Below the pieces are notes generated by a model, which did no database searches, was not told the DNA's origin, and was given only the letters and a program-made list of their open reading frames with translations. A program made the translations under genes and the position numbers. 64,000 nt of DNA. It comes from Aigarchaeota archaeon. GTDB taxonomy: Archaea > Thermoproteota > Nitrososphaeria_A > Caldarchaeales > Calditenuaceae. The DNA lies in contig JANXDH010000004.1 in NCBI GenBank assembly GCA_025059745.1, forward strand, positions 332,618 to 396,617, written 5' to 3'. Of the stretch, positions 33,564 to 41,891 are shown one piece after another; position 1 is the stretch's first letter, and each line of letters opens with the position of its first letter.

Positions 33564-33652
33564 GCGGCCGTGGTCTAGCCTGGTAGGACACGAGCCTGCC
33601 ACGCTCAGAAACGGTGGATTCGGGGTCGCGGGTTCAAATCCCGCCGGCCGCA
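33564..33652 (+). tRNA. tRNA-Gly (anticodon GCC) with one intron
   Basis: The acceptor GCGGCCG pairs with CGGCCGC; the discriminator is A. The T arm is GCGGG-TTCAAAT-CCCGC, and the D arm is GTCT with GGAC. The anticodon loop CTGCCAC holds GCC (33598-33600). A 15-nt insertion (33605-33619) interrupts the 3' side of the anticodon stem. Removing it gives stem CGAGC/GCTCG, variable loop GGGTC and a 74-nt tRNA. CCA is not encoded. Confidence 0.93.
33605..33619 (+). other. tRNA-Gly intron (inside anticodon stem, 15 nt)
   Basis: A textbook bulge-helix-bulge: outer helix CCUG/CGGG, central helix CCAC/GUGG, and bulges GCU and AUU, each cut after its second base. The position between tRNA bases 40 and 41 is non-canonical. 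Confidence 0.88.
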
Positions 33653-33662
33653 TAGCGCGCGA

Positions 33663-34643
33663 TCAATATAGGCTCACCGACCTCCCGGCTCCACACTCCC
33701 TGGCCCTGTTGTAAACCATCCTAGCCATTGCTAGATCCCAAATCGCAAGTCCCGTGGAATCGAAGACCGTAACGTCCTTGTTGCTCGAACGACCGGAGAT
33801 CCTTCCAACCATCACATCTGACAGTTCTCCGCTCACGTCTCTCAACGACAATATCCCCTGACTCAGGGGGACGTTTATCTCGCCCGACTGACTGGCCTGG
33901 GTTAAATCATCTACGAAGATCTTCGCCCTCTTCAGTATCCTTGGATCGAGTTCCTGTTTACCTGGAGCGTCAGCGCCTATGGCGTTGATGTGCACCCCAT
34001 CGCGCACCCACTCATCAATGACTACAGGGCCCCTCGCAGTAGTTGTTGTGACTATTATGTCAACGCCGTCCACGGCCTCCCTCGCCGAGTCGACTACTAC
34101 AGACCTGAACCCCAGACTAGACAACTCCTCAGCGAACCTCTTGGCGACAGTGGGATTGATGTCCATGACCCTCACCTCCTCGACTTCTTTGACGACCTCT
34201 CTGATCGCGGAGAACTGACTCCTGGCCTGGGTGCCCGCACCGACCATCCCAATCTTCACTCTCTTCTTGACATCAGTCAAGTACTTGACGGCGACAGCAC
34301 CGGCAGCACCGGTCCTCAGGCTAGTGATCGTCGTCCCGTCCATGACGGCTATAGGTGAACCCGTCGTACCGTCGAGGAGCACTAATATCGCTTGGACTGT
34401 CGGCAGATTCAGGGTTCGGTTATCGGGGCAGACGCTGACTACCTTCGTGCAGGCCATGCCGTACTTTTCTATAAAGCACGGCATCACCCTGAAGTCTCCC
34501 CTCGGTAGCTCCACGTAGGTCTTCTCTGGCATCACAACCTCTCCCCTCCCCTTCAAGATCATGACCTCTTCGATTGCATCTATGAGCTCCCTCATCGAGA
34601 CCAATTCGACGATCTCCTTAGCACTTATGAACAGCGTCTCCAC
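33663..34643 (-). CDS. Ornithine cyclodeaminase/alanine dehydrogenase family (mu-crystallin) enzyme
   Basis: A 326-residue NAD(P)-dependent protein. The N-terminal half has VVMPEKTYVELPRGDFRVMPCF and the KVVSVCPDN region with the substrate-binding lysine, then LVLLDGTTGSPIAVMDGTTITSLRTGAAGAVAVKYL. The dinucleotide-binding motif is IGMVGAGTQARSQ. This family includes archaeal alanine dehydrogenase (as in Archaeoglobus), ornithine cyclodeaminase and imine reductases; DGTTITSLRT fits this group. Sequence alone does not separate these activities. It is convergent with tRNA-Gly and apparently monocistronic. Confidence 0.85.
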   Translation of the reverse strand: METLFISAKEIVELVSMRELIDAIEEVMILKGRGEVVMPEKTYVELPRGDFRVMPCFIEKYGMACTKVVSVCPDNRTLNLPTVQAILVLLDGTTGSPIAVMDGTTITSLRTGAAGAVAVKYLTDVKKRVKIGMVGAGTQARSQFSAIREVVKEVEEVRVMDINPTVAKRFAEELSSLGFRSVVVDSAREAVDGVDIIVTTTTARGPVVIDEWVRDGVHINAIGADAPGKQELDPRILKRAKIFVDDLTQASQSGEINVPLSQGILSLRDVSGELSDVMVGRISGRSSNKDVTVFDSTGLAIWDLAMARMVYNRARECGAGRSVSLY

Positions 34644-34685
34644 AGAAGTTCCCTTATATGACGGTGGTCTACTATTATTTATTCA

Positions 34686-36590
34686 TCAATCAACTAGGTT
34701 AAGCGTCTCGAGGTTACGGGGCGCGTAGATCTCCGACTGAGCGATCTTCTGTGCGCCCCTCATCAGCGAGTTGATCGCCTCCCGCTCTCCGTGGACCAAG
34801 AGTATCTTCCTGGGCTTCGGGGTCACCCTCCTAATGTAATTGAGGAGCTGCTGACGACTCGAGTGACCAGAGAACCCCTCTACCTTCTCCACATCCATCG
34901 CGACCCGTAGCAGCTCCTGTTTTCCAGTCTCATCGACCAAATTTATCTCCCTAGCGCCGTTCAGTAACCTTCTTCCCAATGTGCCCTCGACTTGGTAGCT
35001 GACGAAGAGGAGGGAGTTCTTCTCATCGCCCGCGAGCTCCCTGAAGTATTTGAGGACCGGCCCTCCCTCTAACATACCTGATGTGGCGAGTATTATCGAC
35101 GGCTCCTTGCTAGTTAGCACCTCCTCCCTTTGCTGATGACTCTTGATGATCGTGAAGTACTCGGAGAGGAAGACGTTCCCGCTGGTCCTGATCTCCTCTT
35201 GGAGCTCTCGAGAGAGGTACTCGACGTACATGGTGTGGATCGCCGTCGCCTCTATCAGCAACCCATCGAGTATTATAGGTGCCTCGGGTATCTGGCGCCT
35301 CTCGAAGAGCGACTTGATTATTAGCATTATCTCCTGCGCCCGGCCCACGGACGGTACTGGGATGAGCACGACTCCGTGTCTCGAGATGGTGCGCTGGATG
35401 TGTTCAGCCAGCATGCCCTCACTCTCCTCCCTCGTGAACGGTACTGGAGTCGCGCCGTAGGTGCTCTCCATTATCAACGTCTCAGCCCTAGGGAACTTGC
35501 ATACCGCCGGGTCCAATATCATGCTCTTCTCGAACTTGAAGTCGCCAGTATAGATCACGTTGTGGAACCCCTCCCCGACGTGTATGTGGGCTATCGCGGA
35601 ACCCATTATGTGACCGGCGTTATAAAACGCCAACCTTATGTCCGGGGTGATGTTGGTCACTAGGTTGTACTTCAGACAGATGGTGTGCTGGGCCTCTAGC
35701 CTGACCTCGCCCTCTGAGTAAAGAGGGAAGAAGCCCTCCTTACCGGCTAGACTGACATAATCGAGCTGCTCCATCAACATCAAGGGGAGCGTAGGCTCCG
35801 TCATGTAGACCGGTCCTCTATACCCGTATTTGAAGAGGAGCGGTAAGGCTCCGTGGTGATCCATGTGAGAGTGCGTGATGACCACAGCGTCCAGCTCGTT
35901 TATGATGTCGGGATACGCATCGATCCTCGGTAGCATATCGATGGTGCTGGTCGAACCAGCGTTGATCCCACAGTCGAGGAGCACCGTACTCTCCCTTGTT
36001 TTCAGAAGTATGGCCGATCTACCGACCTGCATCCCCCCACCCAGCATCATCACGGTCACCTCACCGGGCTCGAACAGTTGATCCCTGAAGACCCTCTCAC
36101 CTATCGACCTCAGTGTATCCACCCTCCTCTCTCCCTCTCCGTAGATGTATCTCCGCATCTTCTCGATGGTCCTTGATGGTATCGGTGGTGACCTCATCAA
36201 GTTGATCACCCAACCGATGCGCCCCTCTAGCTCACTCACCAGCTCGCTAGAGACGATCTGATCCGCACCGGCCATCTCTATGTTGACCTCACCGAGCTCC
36301 TCATCGAAGAACAGACTGTAATCGTATCTGCCCAGCTCAGACTCTATTATTCTCTCGACCTCTTCCTTCGGGAGCCTTATGCTCTCGTCGGGTCGTATGA
36401 TGACCCTCTTCTTGATCAGATTTACGAGCTCCTTTGCTATCTTACCGCGGTCGACGAAAGCCTCCCTGTTCTGTATGTAAATTGCGAGCCTCGGCCCCTC
36501 GTAATCGATCTTGGTAGCGACGGTCCTGTCTCCACTCATCTCGGCGAGGTACTTCAGGACTTCAGCCCTGAGCTTATCTAGTGAAAACAT
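34686..36590 (-). CDS. aCPSF1/FttA beta-CASP ribonuclease with KH domains
   Basis: A 634-residue archaeal homologue of the cleavage and polyadenylation factor CPSF73. Two KH-like RNA-binding domains (about residues 1-140) precede a metallo-beta-lactamase/beta-CASP nuclease. The zinc motif HSHMDH is at residues 240-245, and GHIMGSAIAHIHVG, YTGDFKFEKS and the late SGHSSRQQLL histidine region follow. In other archaea this protein ends transcription by endonucleolytic and exonucleolytic cutting of U-rich RNA 3' ends. It is followed on the strand by nothing obvious and preceded by proteasome beta (21 nt away), with which it may be co-transcribed. Confidence 0.95.
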   Translation of the reverse strand: MFSLDKLRAEVLKYLAEMSGDRTVATKIDYEGPRLAIYIQNREAFVDRGKIAKELVNLIKKRVIIRPDESIRLPKEEVERIIESELGRYDYSLFFDEELGEVNIEMAGADQIVSSELVSELEGRIGWVINLMRSPPIPSRTIEKMRRYIYGEGERRVDTLRSIGERVFRDQLFEPGEVTVMMLGGGMQVGRSAILLKTRESTVLLDCGINAGSTSTIDMLPRIDAYPDIINELDAVVITHSHMDHHGALPLLFKYGYRGPVYMTEPTLPLMLMEQLDYVSLAGKEGFFPLYSEGEVRLEAQHTICLKYNLVTNITPDIRLAFYNAGHIMGSAIAHIHVGEGFHNVIYTGDFKFEKSMILDPAVCKFPRAETLIMESTYGATPVPFTREESEGMLAEHIQRTISRHGVVLIPVPSVGRAQEIMLIIKSLFERRQIPEAPIILDGLLIEATAIHTMYVEYLSRELQEEIRTSGNVFLSEYFTIIKSHQQREEVLTSKEPSIILATSGMLEGGPVLKYFRELAGDEKNSLLFVSYQVEGTLGRRLLNGAREINLVDETGKQELLRVAMDVEKVEGFSGHSSRQQLLNYIRRVTPKPRKILLVHGEREAINSLMRGAQKIAQSEIYAPRNLETLNLVD

Positions 36591-36611
36591 GAGCGCGAGT
36601 TTGATACCTCA

Positions 36612-37307
36612 CTAGGATGGTAGGAACGGTCTCACGAAGTTCTCGAAGAGCGGTCTCTTCTCGTTGCTCGAGAGTTCCCTGAACATCGTCGCGGGCGATA
36701 TGTATGCCACGTCTATGTTGTCGCCCGAGCCTATATCGCGCCTTATTGCCGCGGCCACGGCCTTGTATGCCAACTTTATCGCCTCGTCAAGGGACAGGTC
36801 CTCCCTGTACTCGCTCTCCAGCACACCTAGAGCGATCGGTGACCCAGATCCAGTGGCGAGCATCCTCTCCTCCGTGAGCGAGCCGAAGAGATCGATGTTG
36901 AAGAGATGGGGACCGTAGGTGTCGACCCCTCCGAGTATGAACTGAGCTTGGAAGGGGAAGTATTTGTTACCGAACAGGAAGTTAGACGTCATGGTAGCGA
37001 GGGTCTTTATCTCTATCGTCTTTCGCCACGCTATCTGATAATATCGCGCGTTCGCCCTCAGTACGTCTATCAGCGATTGCGCGTCCGCGACCCTACCAGC
37101 TATCGTGATGGCCGCGTGGGGCGCTATCTGATGGACCTTCCTGGTGTTCCGGTGGGCTATGTAGAACCCTGCAGTGGCCCTCTTATCGGTCGCGAAGACC
37201 ACGAAGTCTCTCGCTATGAAGCCGATCGTCGTCGTACCGGTCTTCAAGAGCCGGCTCCTCAACTGGTCCTCCTTACTCTGAGCATCATCGAAAAACCTAA
37301 TATGCAT
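36612..37307 (-). CDS. psmB: Proteasome beta subunit
   Basis: A 231-residue precursor. A 24-residue propeptide ends in LLKTG, after which Thr25 becomes the N-terminal nucleophile (TTTIGFIARDFVVFATDKRATAG supplies the catalytic Asp and Lys). GSGDNIDVAYI near the end is also conserved. It forms the inner rings of the 20S particle. Upstream of aCPSF1 on the same strand and 1.1 kb from the E2 gene. No alpha subunit or unfoldase gene of the PAN type is in the window. Many TACK archaea have two beta subunits, and the catalytic site here looks intact. Confidence 0.95.
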   Translation of the reverse strand: MHIRFFDDAQSKEDQLRSRLLKTGTTTIGFIARDFVVFATDKRATAGFYIAHRNTRKVHQIAPHAAITIAGRVADAQSLIDVLRANARYYQIAWRKTIEIKTLATMTSNFLFGNKYFPFQAQFILGGVDTYGPHLFNIDLFGSLTEERMLATGSGSPIALGVLESEYREDLSLDEAIKLAYKAVAAAIRRDIGSGDNIDVAYISPATMFRELSSNEKRPLFENFVRPFLPS

Positions 37308-37446
37308 ACGATTTATCGCGATAACATCCTCATAACTTGTATATTAATTGTGCACCGGACCTCAGACCTTATTATATAAACGTTGTTCAAAGGAGAGCGA
37401 GGCGATCAGTGAGGTCTAAATCTGATGATTGGTGTAATGATCTCTG

Positions 37447-38331
37447 ATGCGGAGGGGCAGGATAGGCCGTCTCGAGGTGGGCGAGGGACATCCTGTGAGG
37501 CTCATGGGAATCATCAACGTGAGCCCCGAGTCCTTTCACAAGTCATCTGTGAGGAGGGACGCGGAGTCCATTCGGCGGACCGTTATCGACATGGTGGAGG
37601 CCGGCGCTGATCTGATAGACGTGGGCGGGATGTCCTCCGCACCATACGTCGAAGCCACGATAAGCGAGGATGAGGAGGTCGAGAGGATCAGGATGGCCGT
37701 GAGGGCCGTGAGGGAGGTCACTGAGCTACCAATATCGCTCGATACCTATAGGGTCAGGCCTGCGCTCGAGGGTCTGAGGCTGGGCGTCGACGCCATAAAC
37801 GACGTCTACGGACTCTATTACTTGAGGGAGGTCCTCCGAGAGATCTATGAGAGCGGCACATCGCTGGTGATCATGGCGCGGGACGTTGAGTCAGGGGACA
37901 TCATAGACGGTATAAGGCGGAGGCTGAAGTCCTCAATCGACATAGCTCTCGCCTTCGGGATAGAGGAGGAGCGGGTGATCATCGATCCGGGGATCGGTTT
38001 TCACAGGAACCACGAGGGGATGAAGTGGTACGAGGCGGACCTAACGATACTGAGGCGCATCGACGAGCTACAAGACCTAGGGAGGCCTCTGCTAATCGGA
38101 TGCTCGATGAAGAGCTTCATCGGAAAGGTGACCGGTAGGAAGTCGACCGATGAGAGGATATACGGTTCTATAGCGTCCGAGGCGTTCGCGGTAATTAAAG
38201 GCGCGGACGTCATCAGGACTCATAACGTCAGGGAGTCAGGGGACGCGATAAGAATGGCCTCCTCTCTAATCGCGAGGCCGGTCAGGAATAACTTCAGTCT
38301 AAAGGGATCTGAACCACCATCAAATGAATAA
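37447..38331 (+). CDS. Dihydropteroate synthase family protein
   Basis: A 294-residue TIM barrel of the pterin-binding family. Motifs are LMGIINVSPESFHKSS, DLIDVGGMSSAPY, SLDTYRVRPALEG, INDVYG, IIDPGIGFHRNHEGMKWYE and GCSMKSFIG. Compared with folate-making DHPS, the usual DIGGESTRPG reads DVGGMSSAP, a form seen in archaeal relatives, which may act in tetrahydromethanopterin or folate synthesis or be related to the methyltransferase branch. The ATG follows a TATA-like TTATATAAACG by about 70 nt, so it has a leader. It precedes the E2 gene by 45 nt and might be co-transcribed with it. Confidence 0.82.
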   Translation: MRRGRIGRLEVGEGHPVRLMGIINVSPESFHKSSVRRDAESIRRTVIDMVEAGADLIDVGGMSSAPYVEATISEDEEVERIRMAVRAVREVTELPISLDTYRVRPALEGLRLGVDAINDVYGLYYLREVLREIYESGTSLVIMARDVESGDIIDGIRRRLKSSIDIALAFGIEEERVIIDPGIGFHRNHEGMKWYEADLTILRRIDELQDLGRPLLIGCSMKSFIGKVTGRKSTDERIYGSIASEAFAVIKGADVIRTHNVRESGDAIRMASSLIARPVRNNFSLKGSEPPSNE

Positions 38332-38376
38332 AGGTATATCTTTAGCCGCGGTCCTATTATCGGACAAGCGTGTAGT

Positions 38377-38877
38377 ATGTCAACCGAGGAGATAGGTGTA
38401 CTGCCCGACTCATTGTGGAGTAGAAGGCTCGCCAAAGAGTACGCCCTCATCAGGAACTACGAGCCTACCTTCTCCCCGGTCAACGGCGACCTCACCCACT
38501 ACAAAGGCACGATCATAGGTACTGGGTACTACGAGGGCGGCGTATTCGTGACCGATCTTATCCTCGAGAGGACGTTCCCTTTCACTCCTCCCAAGGTACT
38601 GTGGCACACAAGGATATGGCACCCGAATTTCACCGACGGTGACGATGGACCTCCGAGGGTCTGTGAATCGATCCTCAACAAGGATTGGTATGCGAACATG
38701 CACGTTGTCGCCATTATAGAGGCACTGAAGAACCTCCTCGCCAATCCCAACCCGGATGACCCGCTCAACGTTCACGCGGCCTTCGAGATGAAGAATTATC
38801 CCGCCCGATTCCTCGCACGCGTGAATTATTACCTACGAACTTTCGCGACGATGGAGAATGCGAGACGCTACCTCTAA
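38377..38877 (+). CDS. Ubiquitin-conjugating enzyme E2-like protein
   Basis: A 166-residue UBC-fold protein, close in length to eukaryotic E2s. The PxxPP strand reads FPFTPPKVLW, the HPN motif is at residues 82-84, the catalytic cysteine is Cys96 in RVCESIL, and the conserved PNPDDPLN turn is at 124-131, followed by the C-terminal helices. The E2 takes the modifier as a thioester from E1 and passes it to lysines. The loop between HPN and Cys is a few residues longer than in many E2s (TDGDDGPP). It is directly upstream of E1 with a 20-nt overlap, so both are made together. Similar E2 genes are known in Candidatus Caldiarchaeum. Confidence 0.96.
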   Translation: MSTEEIGVLPDSLWSRRLAKEYALIRNYEPTFSPVNGDLTHYKGTIIGTGYYEGGVFVTDLILERTFPFTPPKVLWHTRIWHPNFTDGDDGPPRVCESILNKDWYANMHVVAIIEALKNLLANPNPDDPLNVHAAFEMKNYPARFLARVNYYLRTFATMENARRYL

Positions 38878-40051
38878 CCTCATAGAGGACCGATATGACC
38901 GACAGTTAAGGATCAAGGGATGGGACCAGGAGAAGGTCCAGTCAGCGACGGTAACCATCGTCGGGGTCGGTGCGCTGGGCTGCGAGCTCGCAAAGAACCT
39001 CGCCCTAGTAGGTGTCGGTAAGCTAGTTCTGATAGACAACGACGTAGTCGAGCTGAGCAACCTCAACAGGCAGTCGCTCTTCACCGATAGGGACATAGGC
39101 AGGCCAAAGGTCTCGGTCGCGCGTGATAGACTGAGGGATATGAACCCCTTCGTGGGAGTAGAGGAGTATTACTCGGACGTCAGGTCCCTCCCCGAGTCAC
39201 TCTTTGATGGTTCCGCGGTGGTCTGCTCTTGTCTGGACAGCTGGGGTGTGAGGAGGTGGTTGAACTCTCTCTGCGTGGAGTTGCGGAAGGTGCTGGTGGA
39301 CGGTGCGATCTCCGGATTCTTCGGTAACGTCCAAGTAGTCATCCCTATGAAGACGTCGTGCTTGGAGTGTCACGGACAGAACCTCATACCTGCGGACGAA
39401 CGGATGGCCGAGTGCACTCTGAGGAGGCGGAGGCCGATTGAACTGGTCGAGGACCTCTCGAAGGTCGGTATCAATATAGACGGAGGTCTCGCGGAGAGGC
39501 TGTTTGAGCTCAACATAAAGACGGTCTACGACGTCAAGTACACCAAGCTAGAACTGCTCGGCGACAAACTCCCGGGTGACATCAAGGAGAAGATACTTGA
39601 CATGAGGGACAAGCTCAAGCCGAGGGTGCCGGCGGTTCAGAGCGTCTCCGCCACCATCGCGGGCATGATGACTACCGAGGTCCTAAAGGTCATTCACGGC
39701 AACTCTCTCGGTCCCCCCCTCAAGAGCCTCCTCGTTTATGACGCGATATACAATAGGGTCACCAAGGTCAGACTCAAGCGACGCGAGGGTTGCGTGATAT
39801 GTGGTGTCAAGACTGATGAGCCCACCCGGGTCATGGTAAGCCCCACCGCGACTATCCACGAGTTGAAGGAGCTTATCGCGAGAGAGTTCGGATTCCCGGA
39901 CGTAGAGATTCTCTTCGGATCGAGAGTTATGGCCGATGAGTTGAACCTCTCAGACTCGGGCTTGACCGACGGTAGCGTGGTATACGCGTACACCAATCGA
40001 CTTCACGAACCTCTTCCCATCAGACTCCACCTCTCTTCACAAAACCCTTAA
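38858..40051 (+). CDS. Ubiquitin-activating enzyme E1-like protein with C-terminal ubiquitin-fold domain
   Basis: A 397-residue ThiF/MoeB/UBA-type adenylating enzyme. The ATP site is TIVGVGALGCELAKNLAL (GxGxxG at 36-41) with IDNDVVELSNLNRQSLF. Zinc ligands are CLEC (168, 171) and CVIC (312, 315). The likely catalytic cysteine is Cys186 in AECTLRRRRP. An inserted helical segment (about 195-255) follows. After PAVQSVSATIAGMMTTEVLKV comes a C-terminal domain (about 323-390, with TIHELKELIAREFGFPDVEILFG) that looks like a ubiquitin fold, in the place of the E2-binding domain of eukaryotic E1s. It activates the modifier and loads E2. The start is ATG 38858. Confidence 0.95.
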   Translation: MRDATSNLIEDRYDRQLRIKGWDQEKVQSATVTIVGVGALGCELAKNLALVGVGKLVLIDNDVVELSNLNRQSLFTDRDIGRPKVSVARDRLRDMNPFVGVEEYYSDVRSLPESLFDGSAVVCSCLDSWGVRRWLNSLCVELRKVLVDGAISGFFGNVQVVIPMKTSCLECHGQNLIPADERMAECTLRRRRPIELVEDLSKVGINIDGGLAERLFELNIKTVYDVKYTKLELLGDKLPGDIKEKILDMRDKLKPRVPAVQSVSATIAGMMTTEVLKVIHGNSLGPPLKSLLVYDAIYNRVTKVRLKRREGCVICGVKTDEPTRVMVSPTATIHELKELIAREFGFPDVEILFGSRVMADELNLSDSGLTDGSVVYAYTNRLHEPLPIRLHLSSQNP

Positions 40052-40074
40052 AATTGGGTGCGTCCAACGAATGG

Positions 40075-40136
40075 ATGGCGATGATGTGTCTGGCCAGTCT
40101 GATCGATGATCTGGATCTTGAGCGCTGAGCTCCAGG
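40075..40136 (+). ncRNA. Probable C/D-box sRNA
   Basis: Boxes in order: C-like ATGATGT (40081-40087, last base off consensus), D' CTGA (40099-40102), C' TCGATGA (40103-40109) and D CTGA (40125-40128). Flanking TGGA..GGC and GCTCCA can form a short imperfect terminal stem. A TATA-like CTTAAAATT at about 40047-40055 places a transcription start near the C box, supporting an independent gene. Guides would be about 11 and 15 nt. Targets not assigned. The rest of the 40137-40212 gap holds the promoter of the Lrp-type gene. Confidence 0.6.
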
Positions 40137-40212
40137 CCTGATTTAACTTCCCCCGATCTTTAGGTGACCGCTAGTAGCGCTTATATAAATTGGCACTCGA
40201 TACGACACGGGA

Positions 40213-40665
40213 TTGCCGACGGACTTCGATGAACTCGACAAGAAGATAATAGATACGCTCAAGAGGGACGCGAGGACGCCCGTGGCACAGATAGCCAAGT
40301 CGCTCTCGGTACCTAGGACCACCGTCCAAGAGAGGATCAACCGTCTATGTGAAAAGGGCGTCATCAAGTCGTTTACCGTAGTTACTGATTACGAGAAGCT
40401 CGGGAGATCGGCCACCGCTTTCGTTCTGGTCTCATTCATGCCCGGAATGGAGAGGTCTCAGAGGGAGGTGGCGGTAGAGATAGCGGCCCTCGAGAACGTC
40501 CAGGAGGTCTACCTGATAAGTGGTGACTGGGACATCTTGGTGAAGGTCAGGGCAGGTTCGATCAGCGAAATAGGCCGGCTGGTGATAGATAAAATAAGGG
40601 AGATAAAGGGCGTCTCGAAGACGTTGACCTGCGCGGTATTCGATACCGTTAAGGAGGAGGTCTAA
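40213..40665 (+). CDS. Lrp/AsnC-family transcriptional regulator
   Basis: A 150-residue protein with an N-terminal winged helix (LDKKIIDTLKRDARTPVAQIAKSLSVPRTTVQERINRLCEKGVIKSF) and a C-terminal RAM ligand-binding domain (VQEVYLISGDWDILVKVRAGSISEIGRLV). Such regulators sense amino acids and form octamers. The start is TTG 40213, about 30 nt downstream of TTATATAAAT, so it is probably leaderless. It sits between E1 and cdvC and could regulate either, but no operator is evident. Confidence 0.93.
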   Translation: MPTDFDELDKKIIDTLKRDARTPVAQIAKSLSVPRTTVQERINRLCEKGVIKSFTVVTDYEKLGRSATAFVLVSFMPGMERSQREVAVEIAALENVQEVYLISGDWDILVKVRAGSISEIGRLVIDKIREIKGVSKTLTCAVFDTVKEEV

Positions 40666-40747
40666 ATTACCTCCTATCGGGTGCTGACGATGTTGTAGAT
40701 AATAGTCGATTATATACCTAAAGATTCCATCGTTACTTGTCTCCGTT

Positions 40748-40758
40748 TAGATATAAAA
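40748..40758 (+). promoter_or_regulatory. TATA-like box of cdvC
   Basis: TAGATATAAAA lies 27-37 nt before ATG 40785. This supports ATG 40785 over the upstream in-frame start at 40737, which would put this element inside the coding sequence. Confidence 0.6.
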
Positions 40759-40784
40759 ACGGTACCAGATCACCCAGTGACTGT

Positions 40785-41891
40785 ATGAGCGAGCTCGAGA
40801 AGATAGCTATAGCCAAAGCTCGGGAGGCTGTCTCCCTCGACCGGTCAGGTTCGGTCGATGAGGCAGTCAGCAGATATCGAGAGGTCATAGACATACTATG
40901 GAAGTTATACTCGTTGAGCGATAGCGTCGTCGTCAAGTCCATCTATAGGGATAAGATCAAACAGTATCAGGAGCGGTTGAAGGAGCTGACCTCCGGAGGA
41001 GAACCGGTAAGGAGGTTCAACGTGGAGAACCGTAACTCCAAATCGCCCTTGGTGATCGAACACAGGGGTGACATCAATTGGGACGATATAATCGGTCTGA
41101 GTGAGGCGAAGAGGGCGCTCAGAGAGAGTATAGTATACCCCAAGATGAGACCGGACCTGTTTCCGTTAGGCTGGCCGACCGGCATCCTGCTCTTCGGACC
41201 GCCGGGCTGCGGGAAGACGCTGCTGATATCAGCCGCGGCAACCGAGATAGGAGCCACCTTGTACACGCTCGACGCATCGGTCATAATGTCGAGGTGGTTG
41301 GGTGAGTCGGAGAAGAACGTCGCCGAGGTCTTCTCCAATGCGAGGGAGGAGGCCTCTGAGGGTACCCCCGTGATAATATTCATCGACGAAATAGACTCCC
41401 TCGCTACCTACAGATCGCTCGAGGTCGGGGGCGAGGCTAGGGTGAGGAATCAACTACTCCATGAGATGGACGGGCTTCACACCAAGGGCAACAAATACTA
41501 CCTCTACGTAGTGGGCGCCACGAACAAACCTTGGCTCTTGGACGAACCGTTCATAAGGAGGTTCCAGAGGAGGATCTACATCAGACCTCCGGACCGCGAT
41601 CAGAGGTTACTGCTCTTCAACCACTACACGAAGGACCTCAAGGTGTCGAGCGACGTGAGCTTCGAGTACCTGGCTGACATAACGGAGGGTTACTCTGCGG
41701 CCGATATACACTCAATATGTATAGACGCTCACATGAACACGGTCAGGGAGATGTTCGAGACCGGCTCATCAGAGCCTAGAGAGGTCTCGTTAAAGGACTT
41801 TGAATCGGCAATAAGTAGACGCAAGCCGAGCATCATAAAGGAGAACCAGCGTCGTTACGAGGAGTGGTACGAAAGGTACGGTGCAGTCTAG
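40785..41891 (+). CDS. cdvC: CdvC, Vps4-like AAA ATPase of the ESCRT division system
   Basis: About 368 residues. An N-terminal MIT domain (residues 1-70, MSELEKIAIAKAREAVSLDRSGSVDEAVSRYREVIDIL) binds ESCRT-III tails. The AAA domain opens with INWDDIIGLSEAKRALRES. Walker A is LFGPPGCGKT, Walker B is IIFIDEIDSL, and the sensor/arginine-finger region is RFQRRIYI. It removes and recycles CdvB filaments in cell division. The start is ATG 40785 rather than the longer frame. The stop overlaps by 4 nt the stop of convergent cdvB. Confidence 0.95.
   Translation: MSELEKIAIAKAREAVSLDRSGSVDEAVSRYREVIDILWKLYSLSDSVVVKSIYRDKIKQYQERLKELTSGGEPVRRFNVENRNSKSPLVIEHRGDINWDDIIGLSEAKRALRESIVYPKMRPDLFPLGWPTGILLFGPPGCGKTLLISAAATEIGATLYTLDASVIMSRWLGESEKNVAEVFSNAREEASEGTPVIIFIDEIDSLATYRSLEVGGEARVRNQLLHEMDGLHTKGNKYYLYVVGATNKPWLLDEPFIRRFQRRIYIRPPDRDQRLLLFNHYTKDLKVSSDVSFEYLADITEGYSAADIHSICIDAHMNTVREMFETGSSEPREVSLKDFESAISRRKPSIIKENQRRYEEWYERYGAV

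Noticed and set aside
38858..40051. E1 as a MoeB/ThiF sulfur-carrier activator only
   Set aside because: Overlap with an E2 gene, the ECT-type cysteine followed by a basic stretch and the C-terminal ubiquitin-fold-like domain fit a ubiquitin-type E1 better.
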